This document shows, in pieces, positions 22,412-32,550 of a stretch of 64,000 nt of DNA; within the stretch, counting starts at the first letter, position 1; each line of letters opens with the position of its first letter. Source of the DNA: Bufo bufo (Eukaryota; Chordata; Amphibia; Anura; Bufonidae); contig NC_053390.1 in assembly GCF_905171765.1 (NCBI RefSeq), positions 512,227,565 through 512,291,564 on the forward strand, in the 5' to 3' direction. The notes below the pieces were generated by a model. That model searched no databases, was not told the DNA's origin, and saw only the letters and a program-made list of their open reading frames with translations. The position numbers and the translations under genes were made by a program.

Positions 22412-23626
22412 TGTCACGGTACTTTCTGTGACAGAGGTTAGGAGATCAGAGAGACTGACTGCACGTGAGGTTAACTGACAGTCTCTTGATTCTCACTGTT
22501 GTTGTTTGGTAATTACCACACCTCTTGTCAGGTGCAGCTGGTGGTCATTACTGCTTCCATATTTCGCCAAAGCGATGTGCACCTGCATATAGGGTTGTGC
22601 TGACAGAGTCCCCCACATTTTTTCTTTGTAGTATATATTGGAGGCGTGGCGATCTCCATAGAGATGTGCACCTGCATATAGGGTTGTGCTGACTGAGTCC
22701 CCCACATTTTTTCTTTGTAGTATATATTGGAGGCGTGGCGATCTCCATGCAGTCATGCACACCTGACCAGTTAGTCTGCCCTGGAGGCTGGTTTTAAAGT
22801 CAGTATAAAACTGAGTCTACTTCTACAGGGCCTACCAGTAGCCATTTGGCTCCAGGAGAAGTATATAGTGGGCTCAGCATGCATGTTGGTACTTGCATCC
22901 CTGGATCCGATGAAAGCTGTAACGGCACCGGACGGGGTTAAAAGCAGAGTGTGCCTGGCGTTCATGCTGTACCTGCGCTCCCTGGACTTTGTGTGGCTGT
23001 CATGGCCCATAAACAGGTAGGAACTAGTGTTAGGGACCACTCATAGAGGCGACCTTGACGTGGTGAGTGGCTTATTACGCTTTGGCCAAAATGTACACCA
23101 ATGCCTCATTCAACATCCAGCATGAAGGCAGGGCGGAGTGCTGGTTGCAGAGTGCTATTGCATTTGTGTTTTTTTCTTTGCTTCCATATTTAGTTTGGTT
23201 TCACACTTCATTCCATGCGGTTGATATTCTCTGCTTGGATTTGGAAGAGTTGGGGTGTGTTCCATACCTGTGCTCCTGCTCATCCATTTCCTATTAGCTA
23301 AGTTGTACTGCTCTTTGTATTTGGTTGTTCCCTTGTGCTTATTGTTACTAGGCCTCAGGGAGACGCTGGTTCGTTCACCTGGGAAGGAACCAGTCATCTC
23401 ATTCCCTTTCACTACCTCTAGGGCATCTCAGGGCTCCTAGGGTTTAGGTTCCGGCATATGTATTTTCCCACCTTTAGGGTCTTTACATACTGACAGTAGT
23501 CAGGGCCAGATCTAGGGGTTTCCTAGGAGGTGACCTTTCCCTTCTCCCTAGCCTTGAGGCCTAGTTCTTTGTCTTCTCCCTTCTGTTGTCTTTCTGGTGT
23601 CCCTCCCCTCCCCATTATTCGTGACA
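22412..23626 (+). repeat. 5' LTR of a second gypsy element
   Basis: Begins TGTCACGG and ends TTCGTGACA. A TATAAAA box is at 22804-22810. An 89-bp segment is tandemly doubled (22574-22662 and 22663-22751). Beginning and end resemble the solo LTR at 62282-62803, but this one is over twice as long. The start interrupts a ggctcattcacatgacc repeat. Confidence 0.7.
22574..22751. repeat. Two 89-bp direct repeats within the LTR
   Basis: Both units run from gatgtgcacctgcatatagg to ggcgtggcgatctccat, with only a couple of differences. Tandem U3 duplications of this kind are common in LTRs. Confidence 0.85.
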
Positions 23627-23859
23627 TTATCAACTGCCCAAAAACCACCATTTTGTTTGTAGCTGACCTCTGCTGACCCCCTTTCTGGGGGAAGTGACAA
23701 TTTTAGTCTGTTCAGGGAGTCATGCAAATTATATTTTATACTGCGTCCACGCTTTCCTGGGGACGGGAGTCAAAGAGTGGGTATAATCATTTCTTTGCTA
23801 AAAGGTGACGCTCAGTCTTGGGCTTTTTCGTTGCCCTCTGATCGGTAAATGAATTTTTC

Positions 23860-24490
23860 AGAGCTCTAAAGCTTATCTATGATTACCCAGATCGGATCTC
23901 CCTGGCCGAAACCAAGTTGTGTGGCTTACGGCAGGGAGGGCATTCTGTGGAGACCCATTGCTCTGAATTTAGGAGATGGGTTATGGATACGGAGTGGAAT
24001 GATTCTGCTCTCCGTAGTCAATTCTGTCAAGGGCTTTCCGAGAGCCTGAAGGACACATTGGTGTTTCACGAATATCCCAAGTCATTGGAGGCGGCTATCT
24101 CCTTTGCTATGCTTATTGATAGATGCCTGAGGGAGAGATCTAAGGTTCCTCACACTCAGGACGTACTATCATATGAGGTGGCGGCCTCCTCCGACACTTT
24201 GCGTAGAGAGACACTCGAGTTCATGTCTGGTGATGAGCCAATGCAGCTGGGAGGAGCTACTCCTGGACCTGGTGATAAGAACTTTAGGCTTAAGAGACTC
24301 TGCTTTTTCTGTGGAAAAGGGGAACATTTTGTTAACGTATTTCCTTATGTTAAACGTCAAGGTGAAAAAGAAAAAAAAATGTGTTTAGTCCTCATCTCAC
24401 TCTTGGTGGTGTGGGTGAGGAAACGTAGAAATTACTTTTGTCTTTTGCCGGTAGTACCCGATTTCTCATGCCTGCCAAGGTGGTGCTAAA
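23860..24490 (+). pseudogene. Chromovirus-type Gag fragment
   Basis: From 23860 the reading is a gypsy capsid region (LIYDYPDRISLAETKLCGLR, then FCQGLSESLKDTLVF and AAISFAMLIDRCLRERSK). A C-terminal zinc knuckle, LCFFCGKGEHFVNVF, follows; its last cysteine is replaced by phenylalanine. The frame 23917-24489 gives 190 aa, then a frame change leads towards protease. Most of the N-terminal half is missing after the primer region (23627-23860). It belongs to the element whose LTR is at 22412-23626. It cannot make functional Gag. Confidence 0.75.
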
Positions 24491-24642
24491 CTCCAAAACT
24501 GGGGGAATTTAAGTATTTATTGACAGTGGGGCAGGGGTTAACCTAGTCGATAGTCAGTTCGTTCGTATGCATGGGTTGACAAGTGCATTGGATAAAAATG
24601 TTTCAGTGTTTGCAATTGATTCCGCTCCTCTCACACAAAAAT
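24491..24642 (+). pseudogene. Protease start of the gypsy element, cut by hAT
   Basis: After a stop near 24510 the sequence reads VFIDSGAGVNLVDSQFV, an aspartic protease motif with its catalytic DSG. It continues ALDKNVSVFAIDSAPLTQ and ends abruptly at about 24642, where the hAT repeat array begins. The remaining protease is not found directly downstream. Confidence 0.75.
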
Positions 24643-24796
24643 GCTGATTAAGGCGTTTGATATACCTGCTTCCACAAAATACTGATTGAGGCCTGTGATA
24701 TACCTGCTTCCACAAAATACCGATTAAGGGGTTCGATATACCTGTTTTCACCAAATATTGATTGAGGCCTGCGATATACCTGCTTCCACAAATACT
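24643..24796. repeat. 38-bp tandem repeat upstream of hAT ORF, 4 copies
   Basis: Units follow ctgattgaggcctgtgatat plus acctgcttccacaaaata. They precede the hAT start codon by about 40 bp and belong to the element's 5' noncoding region. Confidence 0.85.
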
Positions 24797-24835
24797 GCTC
24801 TTCTATAGGGACTTAAGCACAGGGTCATTTTGAAA

Positions 24836-27310
24836 ATGACAGGCAGAGGAAGAGGCAGGCCGTTCTGCAGGTGTGGTAGAGGTTGGCCAGGCCGGAGCCT
24901 AAGTGGGAAGTTGGAGAAGGCGCGTGTGATTACTTCAAAGAGCGCACCAGAGTTGGTTTAGTGGTTCACTCACCCTTTCGCTTCTGCACCCTTCTTATCC
25001 TCTGTATCTGCACCCTCCTCCTCCTCTGTTTTTGCACCCTCCTCCCTCTCTGCTGTGTGCACCCCCAAATACACCACCACCATAGCCCCCCCACTCGAGT
25101 TAGAGGAATTATTTTCCCATCCATTCCCAGACCTTACCGATGCGCAGCCATTTTTGACATCGGATGAGGAAGAGGAGGTAGAAACGGCCGCCACCCAGCG
25201 GTCTGATGACAGTACTAAGATCAACCCAAGCAGGGAGGTCCCCGCTGTTGCTGCCTACTCCGAGATCTCAAATGTCAGTGGTGGTGAAGGTGTCGATGAG
25301 GGGAGTACAGAGGGAGAGACGGAGTAGCTGAGAGGGAGGTATCTGGAGCGAGCCATCCACCATGCACGGTCACTTCTGGCGCTCCCAGGACGCCGGCACA
25401 TGGCTCCGCAGTGTGGGATTTTTAATGTGTCAGCTGCTGACAATAGTGTTGCCATCTGCAGCCTGTGCTGTCAACGCATAAGTCGCGGTAAGCCCAACAC
25501 TCACCTAGGGATGACCGCCTTAAGATGGCACCTGGCCTCCCATAACCAAGCCCAGTGGGAGCAACGCCGTCAGAACCCACAAATCCACACTCTCGGCACT
25601 CCACGTCCTGCCTCTTCTCCTTCTCCTCTCTCCTCCCTTTTGTCCTCCACTCCACCTTTCACCGTACCGTTGTCGCATTCATTTGGCAAAAGGCAGGCTT
25701 CCATGGACCAAATTTTCGAGCGTAAAAAGTTGATGACGCCGGACAACCCTCTTGCCCAACAGCTGGCCGCTGGCTTGTCGGAACTACTAGCCCACCAACT
25801 ACTGCCATATAAACTGGTGGACTCGGAGGCCTTTAGAAAATTTGGAAAGTCCCCAAAAGGAAATATTTCTCCCAGAAGGGCATCCCAGAGCTATATGGCC
25901 ACGTTCAGCGGCAGCAGCAGAGACAGAGCAGCAGAGAGGGAGTATATCTCTGGCACACAGTCTCGGTGCCAAGATACATCTGACCACAGACACGTGGTCT
26001 AGAAAACGGGCAGGGAAGGTACATAACTTTTACTGCCCACTGGGTGAACCTTCTGACGGCCATCAAGCAAGTAACCTGTGGCTCCCGTGTGGATTTGGTG
26101 TTACCGCCAAGGATTGCATGCAGACCTGCCTCTTCTTCTCCTCCTCCTACTCCATCCTCCGTCTCCTCTTCAGTTGACTCCTCCTTTTCCACTGCTACCA
26201 CCTATTCCGCTGTGCCCCCCAAGCTCCCCAGAACCTATTCGATGTCCCAGGTGAGACGTTGCCATGCTGTGCTGCGGCTGTTGTGCCTGGAAGCCAAGAG
26301 CCACACCGGTCCTGAACTGCTTTCAGCTATGCGGTCACAGGCCGATCAGTTGCTAACTCCGCTCAATTTGACAGTTGGTAAAATGGTGTGCGACAATGGT
26401 GCCAATCTGCTGAGCGCACTGAAACAGGGCAAAATAACACATGTGCCATGCATGGCACACGTCCTGAACTTAGTTGTGCAGCGATTCGTTGCCAAACGTC
26501 TTGCGGCAGGCCAGGAAAATCTCTGGCCATTTTAGAAGCTCTTACATGGCCATGGCTCGTCTTGCTGATGTCCAGCGGCGACACCACTCGCCCGTCAGAC
26601 GTCTCATTTATGACAGCCCGACGCGCTGGAACTCCACCTTGTATATGCTTGATGCTACAGCAGCAATGTGCCATTAACAACTACCTGTACGAACTCTGCA
26701 CCAGGACAGGTTCTGGGGAGCTTGGTTTCTTTTCACCGTGCCAGTGGCTGATCATGTGCGACGCATGCAGACTTCTGCGACCATTTGATGAGATCACCAA
26801 ACTGGTCAGTCGCAGGCAGGGCACCATCAGTGACATCGTACCTTGCGCCTTCTTTCTGGAGCATGCATTGCGTTGTGTCATTAATCAAGCTGTCGAGGAG
26901 CAGGAGCAGGAAGATGAGGAAGTCGCAATGCTGAATGAATTCCCAGGGGGGGCTACTCCATCTGAGACAAGTCAGTATGAGTCTGAAGAGGAGTCAGAGG
27001 AGGATAGTGGCAGGGGGGAGGAGCAGCAAAAAGAGCAGGATTTGAGGGGACTTTAAAATTTTTGGGGATCCCTGGTGTTTCCCGTGGCTGGGGGGAGACC
27101 GAGGACAACATTCTCCTGGGCGATGAGCAGAAGCCAGGGCGCTTCATTGCTTCCAATTTAGTGCAAATGGGGGCCTTCATGCTCCAGTGTTTGAAGAGGG
27201 ACCCCCGTATAAAAAGCATAAAGGGCAAGGACAAGTACTGGCTGGCAACGTACTTAAACCCCCAGTACAAACACAAAATGGCAGACATGTTACCAGCATC
27301 ACAGAGGGAT
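24836..27310 (+). pseudogene. hAT transposase (BED finger) pseudogene 1
   Basis: A decayed transposase beginning MTGRGRGRPFCRCGRG, an opening shared in part with the minus-strand copy at 35979. In-frame stops occur at 24959 and 25325. An acidic segment follows (DAQPFLTSDEEEEVE). The BED zinc finger is at 25440-25550: AICSLCCQR, then TALRWHLASH, with C-x2-C and H-x3-H present. After frameshifts come KIHLTTDTWS (first catalytic aspartate), MVCDNGANLLSAL (second aspartate) and HVPCMAHVLNLVVQ, then TRWNSTLYML and DKYWLATYLNPQYK. The C-terminal dimerisation domain with the last glutamate is missing, because a foreign duplicated segment begins near 27310. hAT enzymes excise and insert their element with 8-bp target duplications; this copy cannot. 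Confidence 0.85.
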
Positions 27311-28012
27311 GAGCACCCGAGCACAAAGGAAGTCAATAGGAGAACCCGATCATTAAACCAGGCACCCCCTGCTCTGAAGAGGGGAGGGTGCCTGGTTAAT
27401 AGTAAAATGTCAGAAATTGATAAAAACACCACTGAAATGCTTCAGGAACAGCATGGGGAGGAGGTCTGGATGCATCTTGGATTCCCAGGTCGCTGCTAGG
27501 AGCAATGTTGTCCGAGTAGTACGCTACTTTTACAGACTCACAATAATATGCACAAAAGCAAAGATAAAATGGATTTTAGAGGAAAAATTGTTAGGAAACA
27601 TTCTTTCCTGTATATTTTCTTGTAAAGTGCAAGTGCTGCCAAAAATTACAAGGAAGAGGCACTCCGATACAACCTGTATATCACATAAAGGAGGGCCTCA
27701 TTCACATTGTGGTACAATTGTTCAGGTAGTTGGACTCCTACACTCATAAAGCCTATGCACTAAGGGAAAAGGCTGCCAAGAATTACCGTATTTTTCACCC
27801 TGTAAGACGCACCGGCCCATAAGACTCACCTAGTTTTTTGAGGAGATAAATAAGAAAAAAAAGGAGGCTGGGCGGGCGGGCACTGGCAGCGTAACTTCCT
27901 ACGTCACGTGCCTGCGCCGCCTGCTTCATTCATAAAGTGGGTGGAGCAGGCACATGACGTAGGAAGTTACGCTGCCAGTGCCCGCCCGCCCAGCTTCCTG
28001 CCTCCTGCCTCC
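27310..28012. repeat. ~700-bp duplicated segment, copy A
   Basis: Nearly identical to 30519-31207, with a few substitutions such as gaaatgcttc versus gaaatggttc. It starts at atgagcacccgagcacaaag and ends at cccagcttcctgcctcc. It includes the left part of the TIR element at 27786. The frames within (for example 27417-27749) appear in both copies and are noncoding repeat. Confidence 0.85.
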
Positions 28013-28326
28013 AGCCTGCTATGATCGTAAGTACAGGCTGCTCAGCGCTTAATCGAACATATCTATAGTTAACCATTGCATGCATGCAGTTACAGTAGAT
28101 ACCATTAGTACAGTGAGCCGGGCCCGGTGCAATAGAATACAGTGACTGCATCGGGCCCCGCTGCCATTACAAAACTAAAGGCCGGTCCCGAGCCCCTCCT
28201 CGCTGATACACACGCCGGCCGCGCTGTGCAGCTTGCGGTCGGACGTGTATCAGTGTAAAAATGTCAGCCTTCGCCCCATAAGACGCACTGACATTTCCTT
28301 CCACTCTTATAGGGTGAAAAATACAG
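27786..28326. mobile_element. TA-flanked TIR element with internal hairpin
   Basis: TA lies on both sides (27784-27785 and 28327-28328). Ends ccgtatttttcaccctgtaa and cttatagggtgaaaaatacag are inverted. A ~60-bp-armed hairpin is at 27877-28000 around gcctgcttcattcataaag. An internal repeat of the end motif (cataagacgcac) is seen on both sides. The TA duplication suggests a Tc1/mariner-type MITE; this is inference. Confidence 0.65.
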
Positions 28327-28379
28327 TACAAGGAACCGGCACTACAATACACCCTTTGTTACACATAAAGGAGGGCATC

Positions 28380-28900
28380 ATACACAGCCTTGAAAAATTA
28401 GGATTGATGGCCTGCTGGTGACCCTCAAAAACATTTGGAGCAAGGGCCTGCTGATCTGGCCATCTAAAACATTATGGGCGAGGGCCTGCTGCCGCTTTGG
28501 TGACTAGATAAGCTGGGCCCGATCGCACGTCCCCGTGACGGCGACGATTCATTGGGATTTCTGCCCTATCAACTTTCGATGGTATTTTCACGGGTAACGG
28601 GGAATCAGGGTTTGATTCCGTAGAGGGAGCCTGGCATGCGCGCAAATTATCTATTAGGTATAATTAGGTGAGGGCCTGCAGGTGAGCTGATCCTGTAAAA
28701 GATTGTAGGTGAGGGCCTGCTGGTGAGCTGACCCTCTAAAAAATTATATGCGAGGGCCTGCAGGTGATCTGACCCTCTAGAAAAATTATATGCGAGTGCC
28801 TGCTGCTGAGCTAACCCTCTAAAACATTATGGTTGAGGGCCTGCTGCTGAGCTGACCATTTAAAAAATATGGGAGAGTGCCTGCTGCTTAGCTGACTTTT
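28380..28900. repeat. Degenerate gagggcctgctg array
   Basis: Units of roughly 45 bp share gagggcctgctgctgagctg and accctctaaaaaattat. The array is interrupted by the first 18S-like segment (28495-28651) and runs up to the second one at 28895. No coding frame. Confidence 0.8.
28495..28651 (+). pseudogene. 18S rRNA-derived segment, part 1
   Basis: Contains near-identical stretches of eukaryotic 18S rRNA helices around cgatcgcacgtccccgtgac, tgccctatcaactttcgatg and cacgggtaacggggaatcag, ending gcgcgcaaattat. It lacks about 20 bases before the acgggtaac block and the lines after gagagggagcctg, so it is a deleted, non-functional copy. Sense is plus strand. Confidence 0.9.
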
Positions 28901-29088
28901 GAAAAAAATTACAGTGTTCAAAGCAGGCCGGGTCCCCTGAATATTTCAGCTAGGAATAATGGAATAGGACTCCGGTTCTATTTTGTTGGTTTTCAGAACT
29001 GGAGCCATGATTAAGATTGACGGCCGAGGGCATCCGTATTGCGCGCTAGAGGTGAAATTCTTGGACCGGCGCAAGACGAACCAAAGCA
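28895..29088 (+). pseudogene. 18S rRNA-derived segment, part 2
   Basis: Resumes 18S further 3': tttgaaaaaaattacagtgt, agctaggaataatggaatag, ttggttttcagaactgg, and the highly conserved gaggtgaaattcttggaccg up to gacgaaccaaagc. Several hundred bases of 18S that belong between the two parts are replaced by the gagggcctgctg array. Confidence 0.9.
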
Positions 29089-29570
29089 AAGTAATTTTTT
29101 TTAGCGCACACGTAAAAATGCAGATGTGGCACTGGTAATGTCACTGTCAGAAGCGGACACCGTCTATAGAAAAAGTACACTGGATGTCACAGATAAATTT
29201 TAGAAGCGCACACGTTACACTGCAGATGTGGTGCAGCTAATGTCACTGTCCGCAGCAGACACCATCTATGGAAAAAGTACACTGTATGTCACAGAAATTT
29301 TAGAAGCGCACACGTTACACTGCAGATGTGGCACTGGTATTGTCACTGTCAGAAGCGGACACCGCCTATTGAAAAAGTACACTGGATGTCACAGATAAAT
29401 TTTAGAAGCGCACATGTTAGACTGCAGATGTGGCACAGCTAATGTCACTGTCCACAGCAGACACAGTCTACGGAAAAAGTACAGTGGATGCCACTGATAT
29501 TTTAGGCATGTGCACACTTTACACAGTAGATGTGGCGCGGATAACTTAACTGTCTGCAGCAGCCTATTAG
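29089..29570. repeat. ~120-bp tandem repeat, 4 copies
   Basis: Units share agcgcacacgttacactgca, gatgtggcac, tgtcactgtc and gaaaaagtacactggatgtc. The array starts right at the end of the second 18S segment. Confidence 0.85.
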
Positions 29571-29769
29571 ATGCTATATAGCGCAGGATGTGCTAAAAAT
29601 ATATATTGCTGCTGTCACACACAATAGTCCTTAAAAGGACTTTTGGGTCTCTTAAAAGTTTTTGTAATAAAAATCTTCCAATAACACTCCATACACTATC
29701 TTTCTCTTCCTATGCTCAGCTCTCCCTGACTAAGACTGAGCCAAACATGTGTCATCGGATGCTTTATAG

Positions 29770-29898
29770 CATCACTGTAATGCCAGTAGCCATCATTGCG
29801 CTCGAACACATGCGGTACTCGAACGAGTACCGCCATGTGCCGAGCATCGAGATGCTCGTGCCGAACAGGTGTTCGGCCAAGCATGCTCGATCATCACT
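29770..29898. mobile_element. Right terminus of a hAT-type non-autonomous element
   Basis: The inverted pair gcggtactcgaacgagtacc and the end catgctcgatcatcacta mark a hAT-type terminus. The next 8 bases are ctgtcagg, the same octamer that precedes the left terminus at 30444. Confidence 0.65.
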
Positions 29899-30443
29899 AC
29901 TGTCAGGTGAATGCCTAATTTTGGGGCCCGTACTGGCCTACAATAAAATTTTTAGCCAGTGACCGCCTAATGTACCTCCAGCCACATCATCACAAGTTCT
30001 TTTCTGTCAGGTGAATGCCTAATTTTTGTGGCCTGTATTGGCCTACAGTAAAATTTGTATCCAGTGACCGCCTAATGTACCTCCAGCCACATAATCACAA
30101 GTTCTTTTCTGTCAGATGAATGCCTAATTTTGGGGACCTGTACTGGCCTACAGTAAAAATTTTAGCCAGTGACAGCCTAATGTATCTCCAGAGTCCAGCC
30201 ACATAATCACAAGTTCTTTTCTGTCAGGTGAATGCCTAATTTTTGGTGCCTGTAGTCCAGTGGCCTACAGTAAAATTTGTATCCAGTGGCCGCCTAATGT
30301 ACCTCCAGCCACATCATCACAAGTTCTTTTCTGTCAGGTGAATGCCTAATTTTTGGGGCCTGTACTGGCCTACAGTAAAATTTTTAGCTAGTGACCACCT
30401 AATGTACCTCCAGCCATATCATCACAAGTTCTTTTCTGTCAGG
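29899..30443. repeat. ~104-bp tandem repeat array, part 1
   Basis: About five units share cagccacatcatcacaagtt, cttttctgtcaggtgaatgc and ctaatttttggggcctgtac. The same array resumes at 31205, so it was one array before the insertion. Confidence 0.88.
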
Positions 30444-31204
30444 TAGTGTTGATCGAGCACCATAGTACTCAGGGGCTCGGGCCAAACACATTGGGATGCT
30501 CGGGTGCTCTAATGAGCACCCGAGCACAAAGGAAGTCAATAGGAGAACCCGATCATTAAACCAGGCACCCCCTGCTCTGAAGAGGGGAGGGTGCCTGGTT
30601 AATAGTAAAATGTCAGAAATTGATGAAAACACCACTGAAATGGTTCAGGAACAGCATGGGGAGGAGGTCTGGATGCATCTTGGATTCCCAGGTCGCTGCT
30701 AGGAGCAATGTTGTCCGAGTAGTACGCTACTTTTACAGACTCACAATAATATGCACAAAAGCAAAGATAAAATGGATTTTAGAGGAAAAATTGTTAGGAA
30801 ACATTCTTTCCTGTATATTTTCTTGTAAAGTGCAAGTGCTGCCAAAAATTACAAGGAAGAGGCACTCCGATACAACCTGTATATCACATAAAGGAGGATC
30901 TCATTCACATTGTGGTACAATTGTTCAGGTAGTTGGACTTCTACACTCATAAAGCCTATGCACTAAGGGAAAAGGCTGCCAAAAATTACCGTATTTTTCG
31001 CCCTGTAAGACGCACCGGCCCATAAGACTCACCTAGTTTTTTGAGGAGATAAATAAGAAAAAAAAGGAGGCTGGGCGGGCGGGCACTGGCAGCGTAACTT
31101 CCTACGTCACGTGCCTGCGCCGCCTGCTTCATTCATAAAGTGGGTGGAGCAGGCACATGACTTAGGAAGTTACGCTGCCAGTGCCCGCCCGCCCAGCTTC
31201 CTGC
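30444..31204. mobile_element. Left part of a hAT-type non-autonomous element, with duplicate copy B
   Basis: Starts tagtgttgatcgagcacc (inverse of the terminus at 29898), preceded by ctgtcagg. From 30519 it is the second copy of the ~700-bp segment at 27310-28012, including a truncated TA-flanked element (from 30989). It ends within array sequence at cctgcctccagcc without its right terminus. Confidence 0.7.
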
Positions 31205-31630
31205 CTCCAGCCACATAATCACAAGTTCTTTTCTGTCAGATGAATGCCTAATTTTGGGGGCCTGTACTGGCCTACAGTAAAAATTTTAGCCAGTGACAGC
31301 CTAATGTATCTCCAGAGTCCAGCCACATAATCACAAGTTCTTTTCTGTCAGGTGAATGCCTAATTTTTGGTGCCTGTACTCCAGTGGCCTACAGTAAAAT
31401 TTGTATCCAGTGGCCGCCTAATGTACCTCCAGCCACATCATCACAAGTTCTTTTCTATCAGGTGAATGCCTAATCTTTGGGGCCTGCACTGGCTTACAGT
31501 AAAATTTTTAGCCAGTGACCGCCTAATGTACCTCCAGCCACATTACCACAAGTTCTTTTCTGTCAGGTGAATGTATAATTTTTGGGGCCTGTACTTCAGT
31601 CGTCTACAGTAAAAAATTTATCCAGTGACT
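31205..31630. repeat. ~104-bp tandem repeat array, part 2
   Basis: Four more units of the array at 29899-30443, with the same small variants such as gtatctccagagtccagcca. It ends where Penelope-like sequence begins. Confidence 0.85.
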
Positions 31631-31744
31631 GCATAATTTGTAACAAAATCTATGAAAAAATCCAGCTCTTTAACAACAGGAGACACTTTATTGATGCGGT
31701 AAAAGCTTTCCAATCCTCATATGCAAGAATACAATCTACGTGGT

Positions 31745-31777
31745 TCGGACCCTCATGTTTCGGTCCTTAATCATGAC
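31745..31777 (-). other. Hammerhead-like hairpin motif, second Penelope copy
   Basis: On the minus strand: GTCATGATTAA, a GGACC/GGTCC stem enclosing GAAACATGA, then GAACCACGTAG. It has the same position and order relative to the GIY-YIG ORF as in the first fragment, although the sequences have diverged. Confidence 0.35.
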
Positions 31778-31968
31778 ATGAGTAACATATACCAAGCAGT
31801 TACTTATATACTCCTCCCACACCAATCCATAGTGGCTTGGATGTCACATGAGTATAAACTGCTTGATAAGATCAGAACACATAATATTCTTTCTTTAAAA
31901 AAAACTTTCACAGTCTAGTAAAATCAGATAAAAAAAATCTTCAATGCAATATTCGGCTGCAGACGTGA

Positions 31969-32403
31969 TCAGTTATATTGCAGGATCAAATCCTGTCTTT
32001 TATTTAAACCTGCTGGAATGCATGTGCTAAGTTGAAACATCCAGAAAGCCTCTCTGTTTAGAAGCTTCCTCCGGTGGTCTCCAACTCGCAAAGGAGCTGT
32101 AGCCTTTTCTATACCGAGTGCAGTCAGGGCTGAAAAATCGCCTCCATGCACTACAGCAAAGTGCAGACTGGCGGCAGAGACGTTTCTTGTCTTGAAATGG
32201 GGTATGTCAGAAATATGTTTTCTTATTCTGGTTTTGATTTCATTTGTTGTGCAGCCTACATACTGAAGTGAGCAGACCTCACATGGGATTAAATACACAG
32301 CAAATTTGGTATTACAGTTCAGGTAAACCTTGATCTCAAATTGCTTACCGTTTGCCGTGGATTCAAAGGTTCTGCTCCTTTTCATATGGCTGCAATATGG
32401 CAT
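31969..32403 (-). pseudogene. GIY-YIG endonuclease domain, Penelope-like, truncated
   Basis: A 144-aa frame. It has a linker with paired cysteines (C30, C41, C44), AVY at 35-37 and YVG at 48-50 as the two endonuclease motifs, then R59 and H63. LLNREAFWMFQLST carries the expected glutamate, followed by GLNKRQDLILQYN and a stop. It reads through 25-30 residues further upstream than the copy at 16818, including the basic MKRSRTF segment. The two proteins are clearly related but well diverged, so they come from different subfamilies or ages. The catalytic RT domain is absent; it is a 5'-truncated retroelement end. Confidence 0.8.
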
Positions 32404-32550
32404 CGATTTTAGGAATGGGGAGATGGAAAAAGATGCTTGGTCGGTCCTCCTACTTCAAATTTGGGGCACTGCGCGTGCAATCTAATGTGCCGCCAGATAG
32501 TTGTGGTGTGTTATGTTGTTCTGTTCTTATCAGTTTAATCCCTGTTACGT

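Larger units (their letters stand above)
31640..32550 (-). mobile_element. Penelope-like element, 3' part, second copy
   Basis: Minus-strand fragment with the GIY-YIG domain (31969-32403) and a downstream hairpin motif at 31745-31777. It interrupts the hAT transposase of the minus strand near 32550. The reverse transcriptase is missing, as in the first fragment at 16409. Confidence 0.72.

Noticed and set aside
26388..27056. A host BED-finger (ZBED-type) gene
   Set aside because: Frameshifts, in-frame stops and the missing C-terminal domain show a dead transposon copy, not a domesticated gene.
28495..29088. A functional 18S rRNA gene
   Set aside because: Only two short, internally deleted parts of 18S are present with foreign sequence between; no 5.8S or 28S nearby.
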